A stretch of 64,000 bases of DNA from Whitmania pigra (GCA_021613335.1 JAJTWR010000124.1:1-64000); one strand, 5' to 3'; positions 33,640 to 60,243 are shown, counted from the first letter of the stretch. Translations and numbers: made by a program. Notes: generated from the letters alone by a model not told the origin.

Positions 33640-34070
33640 GACGTGCTAGTGAGCAAGTGTAAGTGTGGTAGAATGTTTCAGACCAAAAGGGGAATTAAGT
33701 TTCATGAGGCAAAGATAAAATACGAAGGAGGGGCGGAGAAACAGCGTTCTGATGCAGCTGAGCAGTCAGGTAATACGCTGAACGATAGCTGAACGAAGTA
33801 AAACCACGATTTTGAGTGCGTTCGAATTTCCGGCCTCACAGAAGATAGAGGATCGAGGTTCCTCGATCAAGTAATGGCGCGGGCAATCGCAAAGGACTTA
33901 AAACGCGAATAAGCTTTCAATGCGACATATGCGCGCGGTCTGAGAGCTTAATTTTCTAAGGCGCTCAAAATAAATATTTTGCATTGTAGGGAATGGAATG
34001 ATTAGGACATCCGCAAACGGGTGTGGCCCACGGACGAGTTTGGGTCGAAACGTTCAGACATTCCTCTATT
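33640..34070 (+). mobile_element. Internally deleted relative of the 11-13.5 kb non-LTR element
   Basis: Near 33655-33720 a frame reads KCKCGRMFQTKRGIKFHE, a C2H2-like finger as found at the N-terminus of this element class. From about 33860 to 34060 the sequence resembles the 3' region of the 11-kb element read on its own strand: TCGCAAAGGACTTAAAACGCG, ATATGCGCGCGGTC, and GGGTGTGGCCCAC followed by GAGTTTGGGTCGAAACGTT. The reverse transcriptase and nuclease are absent between the two ends. Confidence 0.55.
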
Positions 34071-35624
34071 AATTCAGTTTTAGTAAAATGTGAGTTTTTT
34101 AGTTCTAGTTATCATAGTGTTAACCACTAGCTTTGAGAAACGCTTACAGCCTTATCACTAGTATTAGCTACGCTCTAATGAATATGACGAAGGGATTTAC
34201 AATCGTTACCATGGGTGGTCATAAAGTCATCTGCTACACGGGATACTGAGTTCAGTTCCCTCGCAATTCTAATTCCGTTTCTCTCAACTCTATCATTCGC
34301 TGCTTGCGATTCTTTCTCCTAACTCTTCTATCGCCATCAACCTGGGCATCGCGAAGAGCCCGTCAAGATATTCCACTTTACTAATTATCTTATTCTCAAT
34401 GTCCATTAACCCTAGAAAACTGCTACGAAAAGGACAATCGCAACCAAGGCCAACTTACCATTGGTCGGACAAACGTATCTTCAGATCGACTGGTTCTCAT
34501 AATGAACTCGCTGGATGATGCTGCTCAGGCCGATGTTGATGATTGTCGCTCTCCCTACCGATGAACACCGCCAGGGTATGGCGAACCTTCTGGCCGAAAT
34601 ATATTTCAGATCCAACAAATCCATTCACAAACTGTCGCAGGCAATCTATAACTGCAATTAAACCGAAAGTTAAACAATAGGAAACGCCAAATCACTCTTA
34701 CGCACCAACTCATGAAGCCAGAGCCAAACCTATCGTCTGCACGTCAAACGCCACCAACTCGCGGAAAGAAAGCCACACCAAACGAATTTGAAAGTGTCCA
34801 ATGATAGCTCACGCAATAGCATGCAGAAAACAGCATGCAAAACAGCCATGAGCCAGCCAGCTAACAATAATAAAACCAAGCCACATGCACACATGCTTAA
34901 AATCCCGCACTGAAGTAGATATGGTGACTTATGTGAAACACTAAAATAAGCTTACATAAATTCGATTTATATATAAATGAATTTAAGCATCACTGAATTC
35001 ATTATGAGTTATGTGAATGAGCTTTCCACTTCTATTCACGAGATGATTAATAACTTGTTATGTTGTCTCATTTAGCATCAAGCAAAATGTGCTTATTAAA
35101 AAAATAAAATAAAGAAATTAATTATTGCAAAGGATGTGTATCGATTATTATTCCTTTATTCCATTCAATAATGGTTTCGATTTGTCTGAAATTACTAAGT
35201 ACTAATTACTAATGTAGGAAAAGGCAAATGCAAAGTTTAATTTTAGCCCTTTGTTGTAATATTAATTTATTATAACAAAAAGTTTAATTTCAATATAATT
35301 TGATAAGTGGAATGTTTACCTAAGAAATTTAATGCACTCAGGCAGCAGTGAACATCACTGTAACTGTCCATACGCTAAGAGTTGAGTTGTGCCAGCAGCA
35401 GGCCCATGATTTTATAACGCCGATGTTTTGAGTAGGGTTTGGTGTTTAGTGGATATCGGATTTTGAAATCTAAATCAATTTATTTTCTATAAAGCTTATG
35501 GTTTTTTGTGATTTTTTTTCTGCGATTAGATTATTGTTTACATTTCATCGAAGAAATACCAAAGACAATTTATGTAGTTGAGGCTTTGGTCATCTAATTC
35601 GTTTGAGAAACACTCCAGACTGCC
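34071..35624. other. Spacer and likely KLC promoter region
   Basis: No coding region recognised in 34.1-35.6 kb. The last few hundred bases should hold the 5' untranslated region and promoter of the kinesin light chain gene, but no specific element can be fixed. Confidence 0.3.
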
Positions 35625-43421
<7,797 letters not shown>

Positions 43422-44463
43422 AAATTAAGGGTACACTAATTAAAGGCACTAGGACTCGATAGCCACTACTAACCAAATGCTGTCCCATTGAGACCACCCC
43501 AGGCTAATTAACTATACAATAACTATACAATAGCGATTACGTGTTGTTGCATGACAATGTTTGTAAGGCGTTTATTTTTGTGAAAGAGCAATACGACATC
43601 TGACGTCCAGCCATTCTTATCTGCTCGATGCTTTTTCCATCCGTCATCCTTATTATCGGCTTGTTAAGTACTGCCTTCAGGCTTGTTTTGACCTTTGCTA
43701 CTGATGATCTGCATGATATTAGTTCTATTTTATCTTTACTTTCCAGTATTGAACTCTTAAAATTCATTTTGAGAGGCTTGTGTTTCAGTTTAGAAGATAT
43801 TCAAAATTAAGTTAACTTTGATGTCAAAAGTTTTTAAAATTTCATTTATAAATCAAATGTTTTTAATGAAATTTCAAATCATCTGTCGTGGTTCTACTGA
43901 AGCATCTTGAAAGCGTTAGAATTCGTGACTTATTATTTCTATCTTTATGCCATGTAGTTTGTTTTTCCATGTGTACGTTCTCAATTTTTGCATTTTTGAA
44001 TATTCTGGTAATTGTCTAGTCACATCAGTTTAAGCTCTCTTGAGCAAAAGTTTGGCAACCACCACCGTTTGTGCTCTCAATGTTAACACTTCAATGTGCA
44101 TGCAGATGCTTTCTGTTAGTTTTACTTGCCACTTAAGATCATGATGCCGCCAAACTAAGGCTTCAATTGGATCTACCAGCTTTTATTTCGGCCACTCACT
44201 TATTTCAGAGCACTCTGATATTCTGACATTACTCTTAAACGAAGAACGATGTAACCGATCATAAGTGTTTGGGATTTTTTGTGAATTTGGAAATATGATT
44301 TGTTACTACTTCGCTTGTTATGATGTTGATTTCAAACTGAAAATTTAACTCTATATAAAATAATCAGCAGACTTCTACAAATAGACCCAATTGCAACATG
44401 AAGAGCAACCTAAAACACTTGCAATGAAAACTAATTTGCTACAAAATATGATCTTCCGATTGT
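43422..44463. other. Region between the convergent KLC and STRAD genes
   Basis: Holds both 3' untranslated regions. A minus-strand AATAAA near 44183-44178 would suit STRAD. Frames seen here (43537-43810) show no domain and are not called. Confidence 0.35.
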
Positions 44464-47298
44464 TCAAAAGTTCCATTCGATGTCGATGTCCAGTGAGCCC
44501 ATGGTGACCATGTCGTCTTCGTGGAACTCTGTTTCCAACAATAAAATGAATTAACAGCATGGTACGAGCATATTGCTAACGATAATCTTTTGAGTGCCTT
44601 ATAATAAAATCTTTGGGGATGATCCCAGGCAGGACAGGTTGGGTAATTCTAAATTTAGGCCTTCCAGAAAGGATCTGAGAAGCAGTGATCTAAATTGTAA
44701 ATGTCTCGAATGAGTACCTGGAGCTCTGATTGTGTTCCAGTCGAGTGGTGACAGAGGACGGAGCAGTGACAATAAGTTCGGCTGATTTTTCGACTTCGTC
44801 TGCTTGAAGAACCAATGAGATTCCAGGGAAGAAGCAGATGGCCTGGTAACAAATCGTTCATAATGATTTGATCGCTGATGTCAATTATTTAACGAGTTTA
44901 ATTTCAGATAACCGAGGTGCATCATAAGATTAATACTCATCACAACAAAAATTAAATATGCCCTAATCTGGGGGTTGCAAATCCCTGTACAACTTGGGGA
45001 GATGACCTTTCTTTTACTTTAGGCTGTTATTTCCCCCCCCCCCACAATTCATCCATGTTATTTCATTATAATGTTTCAGGAATGCCACAAATAAAAAATT
45101 TATGAAAATATTAATGAAAATGGCAAAAAACAGTCAAGAACAAGTAGTGCAGTAAAGCAACCTTAATTTAGGATCAAAGCTGAGGCATGTTTTCACAAAA
45201 TTGTGGAAATGGGAGGAGAAGGTCCTCTTGTAACCCTCTGGAATTTGGTTTTCAGTGGCACCTGCAACGCATCCGCACATTTCAGATCCTCGTTAGAATT
45301 TATTACGTCATATTGGCATGCATGAGAATCGTTAGAATGCATTCCTAGCTTTAATGAATTGGAATGATTTGTTCATTTAACCAAGCTACATGTTGTCATA
45401 TTCAAAAAACAGGTAATACACAAATGGTTCATAGCTGGCTATGTGTTTGTCATGCAATAATAATAATAATGATAATAATAATAATAATAACAACAATAAT
45501 AATAGTAATAATAATAATAATATTAATAATAATAACATTTAATTAATTCATAATAAAAACTGTAAATAAGAAATATAGAATTCCTTGAACCCACTAGGCT
45601 TTGGATTAAGTTCAGAATAAGTTGTGACATCCAGCAAAGTGGGGATGTTACCTTCAATCTTATTGAGGAGCATCTGGAGATAATAAAATTGACATAACTT
45701 AACATAAATTACAGCACAACAAGTTCAAACATAGCTGGACAGTAAATTGAACAATTTATTTATTGAGTAATACAAGATGTTTATGCTAATTAGTTAACAT
45801 TGGTTAGATCCATTACCTAATTAAAATAAACAATTGCACAGCTTATATTCAAGTTGCCATTCAATAATATTTTTAAAAGTCAAAATCACAGGCAACGATT
45901 TCATAGTACTTATTCAAAAGAGGTTAAAGAGCAGACTTTGATATTAAAGCTTACAAGCGACTCAAAAAAAAACTTCTTAACGTTTGAAAATACGAGCCAC
46001 CTGAGTCATCGGCATGTCGTAGAATGGAATGACCCCATTTCCGAGTTCACAAGATAAAATCCCGAGGCTGTAAATGTCGGATTTCGTATTGTACCCGGCA
46101 AGGTTCTAATAAATAAATCAATAAAGGTCAATATGTCATAGGTCAATAAACATTGACATGTATGTAAATAAGCTTATTGAAAAGAATTATAAAGCTAAAT
46201 ATAATTAAAGTGCAACAGTGCAATGGTAATAATTGATGGAAGCAAGAGAGATAATTGTCAAGTAATTAATGATTAGAACCTGCTCCTAATTGTCAACTAA
46301 TTAATGATTAGAACCTGCTCCTAACTGTCAAGTAATTAATGATTAGAACCTGCTCCAACAATTCTCTGCTAGCCCAGTTGAGACTGTTCACATAGAAATT
46401 TGGAAAATCATGAACAGTCCTAAGCTTCGAGCCCTGTCTGAGCATGCTGTAACAGTGTCTGAATCCAGAGAGCACCACATTTCCACTGGCACTTATCATC
46501 ACGTGACTGCCCTTCACACTCCTGAATGAGCAGACACATTATGGAGATTCAATAGAATAATAATTAGCAAAAGAAATATAGCATTTGAAATGAAATCTAA
46601 CAATTGATGAAAAATCTAAAATTGAATTTTATGTTTTGAGGGAACAAACAAAATACAAACCTATGGATGACATGCTTTGAATGAAGATAATCCAAAGCAG
46701 ATACAACATCTTTGAGGATGTAAGCAATGGCAAGCTCTGGAAACCCAGTGCGGAACTCAGCGTGAATCAAATCTTTACAGCTTCCTGTATAATATGTAAT
46801 TAATATCAATTAAAATAATTTAATAAAATAGATTTCATGATACAAAAATGTTGTTAAACATAAAATAGAAAAAACCTTTTCTCACCAAATCCCATGAGAG
46901 GGAACACCATGTATACATTGTCAAAAGAATCAAAACAGCTAGCAAGGGGTAGAATATTTTTGTGCTTCAACTGTCTATACATCCAAATTTCATGCTAAAA
47001 CATAATAAGCCAACATTATTAGAGAAGGGACAAGTGCTTGTTAATAATTAATCAGAAATAAAAAACCTGAATTATTTTCAAGCTCAGGTCACATTTCTCC
47101 AGCTCATATACTTTTAATGCATATAGTTCGTCAGTCTTGTTATTTTTTCCTAAATAAACCTTGACATTGTAATCTCCTTTACCTGGATGATGATTAAAAT
47201 GTGAAAACCACTTTCCATGGGATTACAATTAGCAGACCCTTCTTACCAATTATTGTAGAAATACTCAGCGATGTCAAATCTAAAGAAACTGTTCCCAT
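44464..47298 (-). CDS. STRADA: STRAD pseudokinase (STE20-related adaptor)
   Basis: Adaptor that with MO25 binds and activates the kinase LKB1. Ten minus-strand exons: 47298-47247, 47182-47067, 46994-46886, 46784-46661, 46521-46350, 46105-46001, 45673-45595, 45261-45162, 44842-44718 and 44528-44464. Phases agree throughout (348 codons). The fold is that of a kinase without catalysis: HRS replaces HRD in VIHRSVKGSH, and SGFR replaces DFG in VVLSGFRHC. Family marks are [62 protein letters not shown] and a C-terminus ending IEWNF, in place of the MO25-binding WEF. The lysine of the nucleotide pocket seems kept (ALKVY), unlike human STRADA. One gene cannot show whether it equals STRADA or STRADB; the symbol is for the family. 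Confidence 0.92.
45030..45045. repeat. Poly-C run in STRAD intron
   Basis: A run of about 12 C (TTTCCCCCCCCCCCC) inside the intron between exons 8 and 9 of STRAD. Simple-sequence length is likely variable. Confidence 0.6.
45455..45540. repeat. AAT microsatellite in STRAD intron
   Basis: Imperfect AAT/ATA trinucleotide array in the intron between exons 7 and 8. Confidence 0.8.
46253..46357. repeat. 35-bp unit repeated three times across the STRAD exon 5 donor
   Basis: Units start at 46253, 46288 and 46323. Read on the minus strand each carries GGAGCAG (or AGGAGCAG) followed by GTTCTAATC, the exon 5 end and donor. The true exon 5 ends at 46350. Use of the downstream copies would add 35 or 70 nt and shift the frame. 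Confidence 0.92.
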
Positions 47299-48009
47299 CT
47301 AACTTTGTGTTTAACTGAAACATTCTGCAATTTTAATGCAAAAATATTTTCCGGGATATAGCACATTAACTGGATATCAAAATCATATTCTATTAAAAAT
47401 GCGTCAATCAACCATTAACAAGGTCTCCGTCAGACAAAAATCAAACCCAGATCATCTTCATCAGCAACAACTTAATAAAACAAATTACCGAAAGCAGTTG
47501 ATGACAAATGTAACAATAATTTAAAAGTGAATCCAATCATTACTTGTCACTGGTAACGAACACCAGTATAATTAATTTAATCCGAGTGTTAAAATCGTTT
47601 ATTAATGATTTTTTGCAACTATTTGTGAATTTGTAATTAAACCACGAATAAACACATAAATCGATTACCCAAGATTGACGTTACTTCCCAGGACCCACCA
47701 AGGCGACTTCTTCAAGTCTAAATTTATTCAAAGAACGTAACACGACGCAGAGAATAAACATTTGAACGAACAAACAATGGCTGCGTTATTACTTGCGTTG
47801 TCGTTATCGGTTTCACTAACTTTCACTTGACTACTAGATGCAGAGTAAAGGTCTCAGCTCGTATTTCCTAGGAAATGATCAGATCACAAAAGTGGCTTTG
47901 ATGGACTTTACTAAATTAAATAGTACTAATGTTGTTTTTTTTCCAAACAACCTACAACATGAAATTCGCAATGAAATCATTATCGACAATTTAACATGAG
48001 AAGGTAGTA
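47299..48009. other. Spacer between MCM9 and STRAD
   Basis: Both genes run leftward. This 0.7 kb should hold the 3' end of MCM9 and the promoter of STRAD. No coding region recognised. Confidence 0.35.
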
Positions 48010-54519
<6,510 letters not shown>

Positions 54520-55260
54520 CAAGCGTCAAAAAGGTATAAGCAATAAAATGCTTTATTTTTGTGTTTCCAACTTAAATCCCTGCTCACCAATGTTTCGAAA
54601 CGAGCGGTCAAAATCTAATTAACATTTAAACACGAGCAGATTTTGAAGGTGTTCGTATAATTATAAAGTTATTTTTATAATTTTGATAAATATTATATTA
54701 TTAAAAAAGAAAAGATATTATTTTTATTTGCAAAAAGATAGTATTAATAACAAGCTAAGTTGCATGTGTTTCCCAATCAAACTGAAATTAAAATATAGTT
54801 CAACACAATATGTATATGTAATTCAATTTAAATTTTATTTAGAATTATTTTTCAATATATTTCTACATATTACATTTAGCGTGTATTTGTATTTTGATTA
54901 TTGGTTGTCAAATAAGGAATTTTGACCTTTCAAATTGCTTCTTGTTTTATGACTGTGAGTTAAGTATTACAATAGCTTCGTTAAAAGTGTGGCCATAAGT
55001 TGTAATTAAACGTGAGATAGCGGTGACCATGTGTTCTGCATGTTGCAGGCTTACACGAATTCATCGCATAAAGATAATGTTTATGAACATTTCACATGTG
55101 AACGTGGTTGCCGAATGGGGGAGGGGAGGGGAGGGTAGAAAGATGGTATCAATGTACTGGGGCCTGAGTTTTAAAATCTTTTTTTTTTTGCTTTTCCATT
55201 AATGGACATATGGGTCAGAAATTTCTGTCGGCGGCCCTTTAGAGTGGGAAATCCACAATG
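54520..55260. other. Upstream flank of MCM9
   Basis: Expected to hold the minus-strand MCM9 promoter. A G-rich patch (GGGGGAGGGGAGGGGAGGG) lies near 55117-55135. The 80-codon plus frame at 54683-54925 is AT-driven and not called. Confidence 0.35.
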
Positions 55261-55264
55261 CAAT

Positions 55265-55430
55265 GTGCAGAACCTTTTAAAGGAGCAAACAGGATATTAG
55301 GCATGATTAACAGGGCAGTGGTCAGCAGAGAGCATCATGTTGTACAAAGCAGTATTGAGTCCCCATCTGGAGTATTGCAGTCAAGTATGGAATTCCTACT
55401 TGAAGATGAAGGAATGTAGGTACGAAATCA
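55265..55430 (+). mobile_element. LINE (CR1-like) reverse transcriptase fragment
   Basis: Two frames read GANRILGMINRAVVSREHH and then LYKAVLSPHLEYCSQVWN. This is the region after the catalytic box in CR1/RTEX-like reverse transcriptases (LYKSLVRPHLEYC). Short and broken. Confidence 0.6.
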
Positions 55431-55618
55431 ATTCAAAAGCTTTAAGTTTTACAATTTAATTACTATGCTTAATTTTTTAATTGAGACAAATATAAAGTGA
55501 TATATTACGGCTTTTTTTTTTTATCTTGCATATGGTCCTATTTATAACTAGATTTGACTCAAAGTACTGATCAGAAAATTGGCATCACGTTACATTATTA
55601 TTATCCTATTCTAACTTT

Positions 55619-56165
55619 TTGACCACAGGTCAGAACATGCTGCACTCGACTTCTGAAGCTAGCTCTGACCATGCTCTGAGGCTAGATGCTACGAACCTGA
55701 CAAACGAGTGGCAATCATTCCTGCGAAGGTTCCAAATTTATATGGCATCAACCGGTTCGTTCGCTAAACCAGAATCAACACAAGTAGCAATTTTTCTTAG
55801 TTTAATCGGCAGGGATGCACTTGCGATCTACGATAATTTCACTTTCGATGAACCAGCCGACTCGGACAAATTTGAGGCAGTAATAGAAAAATTTCGCAAT
55901 TATTGCACACCGAAGAAGAACGCGCTCTTCGAAAGATTGGTATTCTATCAAATGTCACATCAACCAGATGAGCCAATCGATGATTTTGTGGCACGTCCCC
56001 GAAAACAGTCTTCAGGGTGTGAATTCAGAAATCAGAGACTTGATGATTCGAGATAAAATCGAAGTGGAATGTTCAGACCGGAAACTTTTGGAAATATTTC
56101 TTCAAGAGGATGACCTCACGTTGGCGAAGGCCCTCACAGTTTTCATAGCAGCTAGATTCTTAGTT
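55619..56165 (+). mobile_element. Ty3/gypsy gag fragment
   Basis: The 145-codon frame reads EWQSFLRRFQIYM, then FLSLIGRDALAIYDNF and LVFYQMSHQPDEPIDDF, the capsid pattern of Ty3/gypsy gag. A frameshift near 56010 moves the end into another frame, which continues NSEIRDLMIRDKIEVE and LTLAKALTVF to about 56150. No pol follows. It is not shown to belong to the gypsy body at 30.7-33.2 kb. Confidence 0.65.
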
Positions 56166-56260
56166 ACTTATTCTAACGGTTTTTTCGGGGGAAAATGGGT
56201 CAACCAAACGCCATCGGAAATTAAAAAGAAACAAAAGAACATGAAAATAATGTAATAAAA

Positions 56261-57700
56261 TGATTTGTTGATCAATTATTACGAATTAACTGGGGGTCAA
56301 CTTTTTTTTATTCTAAATATGAACCAGAATTAATAAAATTTCTTGAGGAAAATGAATTTTTAACTCACACTTTCGAAATGTGGCAGACATCCAAAGAAGC
56401 TCTTCGGGCATTAAAATTTAAATGCAAATTTTTTTGTGGAATTTTAAGGAGGTCAGCGAGATAAGGCATCTTTCCCCATTTTAGCGGCCAAAAGGCATAA
56501 ATCCATGACAGGCGTTTCTTGGCAACGGATGAATGAGAATGACCAAAAATAGCTTCGAGAGTAATTAAAATCATCGGATGATGAGAGAAGCTGCCAAAGA
56601 ATTCAGACTTTTATCTAGTAACAAGCAATATTTTTTAATAAAACCTGTAAACTTGAAATTTGAACGCGAGCGCAACAAAAGCCATTGTTGGGAGGAGAAA
56701 GTGAACATGGGAAGGATGAACGCTTGTTCTGGATGTTGCTGTAAAAAGATCAGTTCCTTATTTGATTAGGAAAATCTTTCTTTCATGTTTCTTCACCAGG
56801 AACTGCCTGGATGCATTCAGGAGTTTTTCGTATTCATCATTCCACTACCCATGTACCTGAGTTGATAGCCTCACGCACCAGTCCGATGGATTTCAAAATA
56901 AATGCATTCAATAAATCAAAGCGAAAAAAACCTTTGATAAAAATCTGCCCTTTTTTTTTTATAAAGAATGAAGTTTTTAACATCGTCTGAAACAAGCGAG
57001 TGGCGATGAAAGATGTTCATGAAGGAAAAATCATTTCTCAGGAAATGAGAGGGACTTAAAAAGCCGACTTAACAGCCCTCTAATAGACGGAGGACAGTAA
57101 AAAAAAAAGAAACTTCGGGTTGCAATTGAAAGCGATACTTTGCTTGGATGTAAAAGTGGACTTGAATTTATTCGAGCATGTTTTATCGAGGAACAATTTT
57201 TGAAATGTAACATCGGTAATTTATTTAAGATTGCTGATGAGTTTTCAAGCAGACAATTTAGGCTCACGTAGGCACAAGTAAGAAAGTCATAAATCATGCG
57301 ATAATAATCTGTCTGTTAAAAGAATAATGTTTAATCGTGACATTTAATGCCGGATATTGTGGATACATGATTCGTTTTCGCCCAAGTTGTATGTATATTA
57401 ACTAATGCACTTATTAATATACATATTAACTTGGTAATATACTATAACGTTTTGAGAGTAAAATGCCTAAGTTTCCAAACCCAATAACTTTTCGAGATAT
57501 CTTGATGAAACTTGATAGGTTGATACTTTATGTCTCCGAAAAATGAATTGCAAAATATCAAGTTATTCAAGAAATCCTATAAGTAGAGTCCAACTCGAAT
57601 ATACTGGCCCTAATTTATGTTGACATTAGTCATACAATTTTAAACATGCATTTTTATTAAAAATTAAGCAAAAAGGAATTTTTAATTTTTGCTCTTACTT
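56261..57700. other. Spacer, no gene seen
   Basis: Short chance frames only. Poly-T and poly-A runs at 56950 and 57100 may mark old retroposed pieces. Confidence 0.3.
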
Positions 57701-57710
57701 GCTAGTTGTT

Positions 57711-57740
57711 CACACAATCTTGAGCGCTCAAGATTGTGTG
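57711..57740. repeat. Perfect 30-bp palindrome
   Basis: CACACAATCTTGAGC is followed directly by its exact inverse complement with no spacer. Its centre GAGCGCTC is GC-rich inside AT-rich surroundings. Confidence 0.95.
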
Positions 57741-57972
57741 CGCAGTCTAGCATTTTGATTCCAAAATATTTTTTAGTGACTATCTTTTTGAATATGATGT
57801 TTTTATTTAAATCTTAATTCGTACAAAATTCAAATTCTTATTGGGTTTTTGTACTTATTTTTTTAAAAATAAAATTCATTGTAGTTCTATTTTTATCAGA
57901 GGCATTATGTGACACGTCACCAAATCACGTACAAAAGCCAATTCGCGTGGAGCAAATTCCGTCAGTTTTCAA

Positions 57973-58079
57973 AGGTTAGGATAGGGGTTAAGGTTGGAGT
58001 TAGGGGAGGAGTTTGGTTAGGGATGTGGTTAGGGATGTGTTTATGGATATGGAGTTAGGGGTTGGAGTTAGGGTTGGGT
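57973..58079. repeat. Degenerate telomere-like tract (TTAGGG sense on plus strand)
   Basis: GGTTAGGATAGGGGTTAAGG and onward with GTTAGGG and GGTTGG variants over about 105 bp. It has the opposite strand sense to the tract at 28 kb. The flanks show no obvious inverted repeats. Confidence 0.75.
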
Positions 58080-58962
58080 AAATTATTTATGCTACGCCGG
58101 AGGTCCTTAGATTTAGATAAATTTAAGTTAGGGTGGGAAGTGAAACCAAAATTGTAATTATATGATAATACCAATTATTATTAGTATTTATAAAATTTTA
58201 ATAGAGCACCACTATCAACACTAATAATAAAATAACGACTATGTATAATATCTAATTAATAATAATAATGTTTATTATTGTTGATTGTTGAATGTTGCAT
58301 TATTCCAATGGCATCAATAATATTATCGCAATAGCATCAATAATAATATCGTAATTGTATCAATAATATCATCGTAATAGTTTGTTGCACAGCTTAGTGA
58401 CCGGAGTTCAATGAACCAAATGACCTCAGAAAATCAATTTCCCAAGAAATCAAGCGAGAATTTGTTGAGCACTCAAGATGGAGTGAACAACAAGTAAGCA
58501 AGAGCAACTGGGCAGGTGTTAACTCTTGTTGCCGAGGTTGAACACTCTGTTGTGTCAGACTGACAGGCAGTTGCTTCAGTTGCATCAAGAAATAAAAACA
58601 CATCAGCGAAAGAAATATATTCGCTGTAAATAATCTGCTCTTATGAATGTTGTTGTTGGCAAGGTTACTATATACTTAATATTACAGTCAAGCTCAATGT
58701 AGCATCGTTTTAATATTAGCGACAAGGAGTTATAACAAATAAAAAATGTTAATCGAGTAGTTTATTAAAATAATTGAAAATCATCTTTAACGCAAATGAC
58801 TTCATCTTGGTCGTCACTGTTACTCACTAATATTGTTTGCACAAATAATTTATGGCTGGTTATTGGTTGTTTCAGTCGCTTGAGTTTCCAAGCAGTCTTC
58901 AACCATAAGACATTCCGATGATTATCTTTCCAATCAACCCGTCGGTCCGTTCGTTCGTCCGC
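58080..58962. other. AT-rich spacer with ATA/ATCAATAAT-rich DNA
   Basis: 58260-58390 repeats ATAGCATCAATAATAAT-like words. No supported gene. Confidence 0.35.
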
Positions 58963-59049
58963 CCATCCATCCATCCATCCATCCATCCATCCATCCATCC
59001 ATCCATCCATCCATCCATCCATCCATCCATCCATCCATCCATCCATCCA
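58963..59049. repeat. CCAT tetranucleotide microsatellite
   Basis: About 21 uninterrupted copies. The GWMD or HPSI repeat proteins read here are products of the microsatellite, not genes. Confidence 0.97.
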
Positions 59050-59774
59050 ATTATTATTATTATTATTACTATTAACATCAATAATTCTAACTGTGTCGAT
59101 TCTAGCGTGATGGTACGTTGGAAATGAAATTGAACGTCTCCAAGAATTAATTTCAGCCTCCATCTTCGTTGATTGTGAGTTGCTAATTTTGGAATTCTTC
59201 GGTGATGAACTGGACAGGAGAGCAGGTGTAAACAGACCTGGGATGTTGCAGAACAAGTGGTCTTCTCTGACTGACGATGATGACTGATCCTCACCACTAA
59301 AACCTTTCCTTTCTGCCTCCAGCGTATCAACCAGCCCAGAATGTGAGCTTTTAATTCGATTTTCCTTTTCATCTCGTTTCTTCTTCTCATTTTTTCTTAT
59401 TTTTCTTATTTTTATTTGTTCTTATTTGTTCTTATTTTCAACAAATCCTTTGAAACAACTCTGCGTGTACTGATTCCGTTATTGCGTTGTACTGAATCAA
59501 TTACCCAGTGCTGGTTCAACTGAACAGCACCTATTTTCGTGGTAGCCAAGATAAAGCACTTATTTACTTTTACTCTTTTATTTCTTTTAAAAAATTTTTT
59601 CTTGATATTTCAAACTGCATTTCAAAGAAATATTTGCTTATTTTCTCGAATAATTTCTTAGAAATTCAATTCATCATTTAACATTCTTTTTTACTAAATT
59701 CATCAAAAACAAATATTCCTTGCGTGGTTATGTGACTTTAATTCTTCAAACTTCTTTATTAATTATGCAATGTT
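59050..59774. other. Spacer, no gene seen
   Basis: T-rich sequence with TTTTCTTATTTTTCTTA-like words near 59390-59430. No coding region recognised. Confidence 0.3.
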
Positions 59775-59999
59775 GGAATTCATTGAATTTATGATAATAA
59801 TAATAATAATAATAATATTATTGCAGCAGCAGCAGCATCATCATAAATTCAATGAATTCCATATATAATGACATATAACATATATTAATAATATAATGCA
59901 ATAATGTATATAATAATAATAATAATAATAATAATTATTATAATAAAAATATATTATTTTATATATATTATTGCATTATATTATTAATATATGTTATAT
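59775..59999. repeat. Two adjacent hairpin-forming inverted repeats with AAT-repeat loops
   Basis: First hairpin: 59775-59795 is the inverse of 59840-59860 (21-bp arms, loop rich in AAT and CAG). Second: 59873-59905 is the inverse of 59967-59999 (33-bp arms, loop of TAA repeats). Both appear exact by eye. Confidence 0.85.
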
Positions 60000-60068
60000 T
60001 ATGTAATAATATTATATTATATGTTATGTTATTATAATCATAATTATATTATAATAATATATATTATT

Positions 60069-60077
60069 CGTCATCAT

Positions 60078-60108
<31 letters not shown>

Positions 60109-60147
60109 ATCATCATCAGAACATCATCATCATCATCATCATCATCA

Positions 60148-60185
<38 letters not shown>

Positions 60186-60202
60186 CATCATCATCATCAT
60201 CA

Positions 60203-60243
<41 letters not shown>

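Noticed and set aside
58765..59390. Frames of 163 codons with WMDG or HPSI repeats
   Set aside because: They exist only because a CCAT microsatellite has no stops in several frames; no domain outside it.
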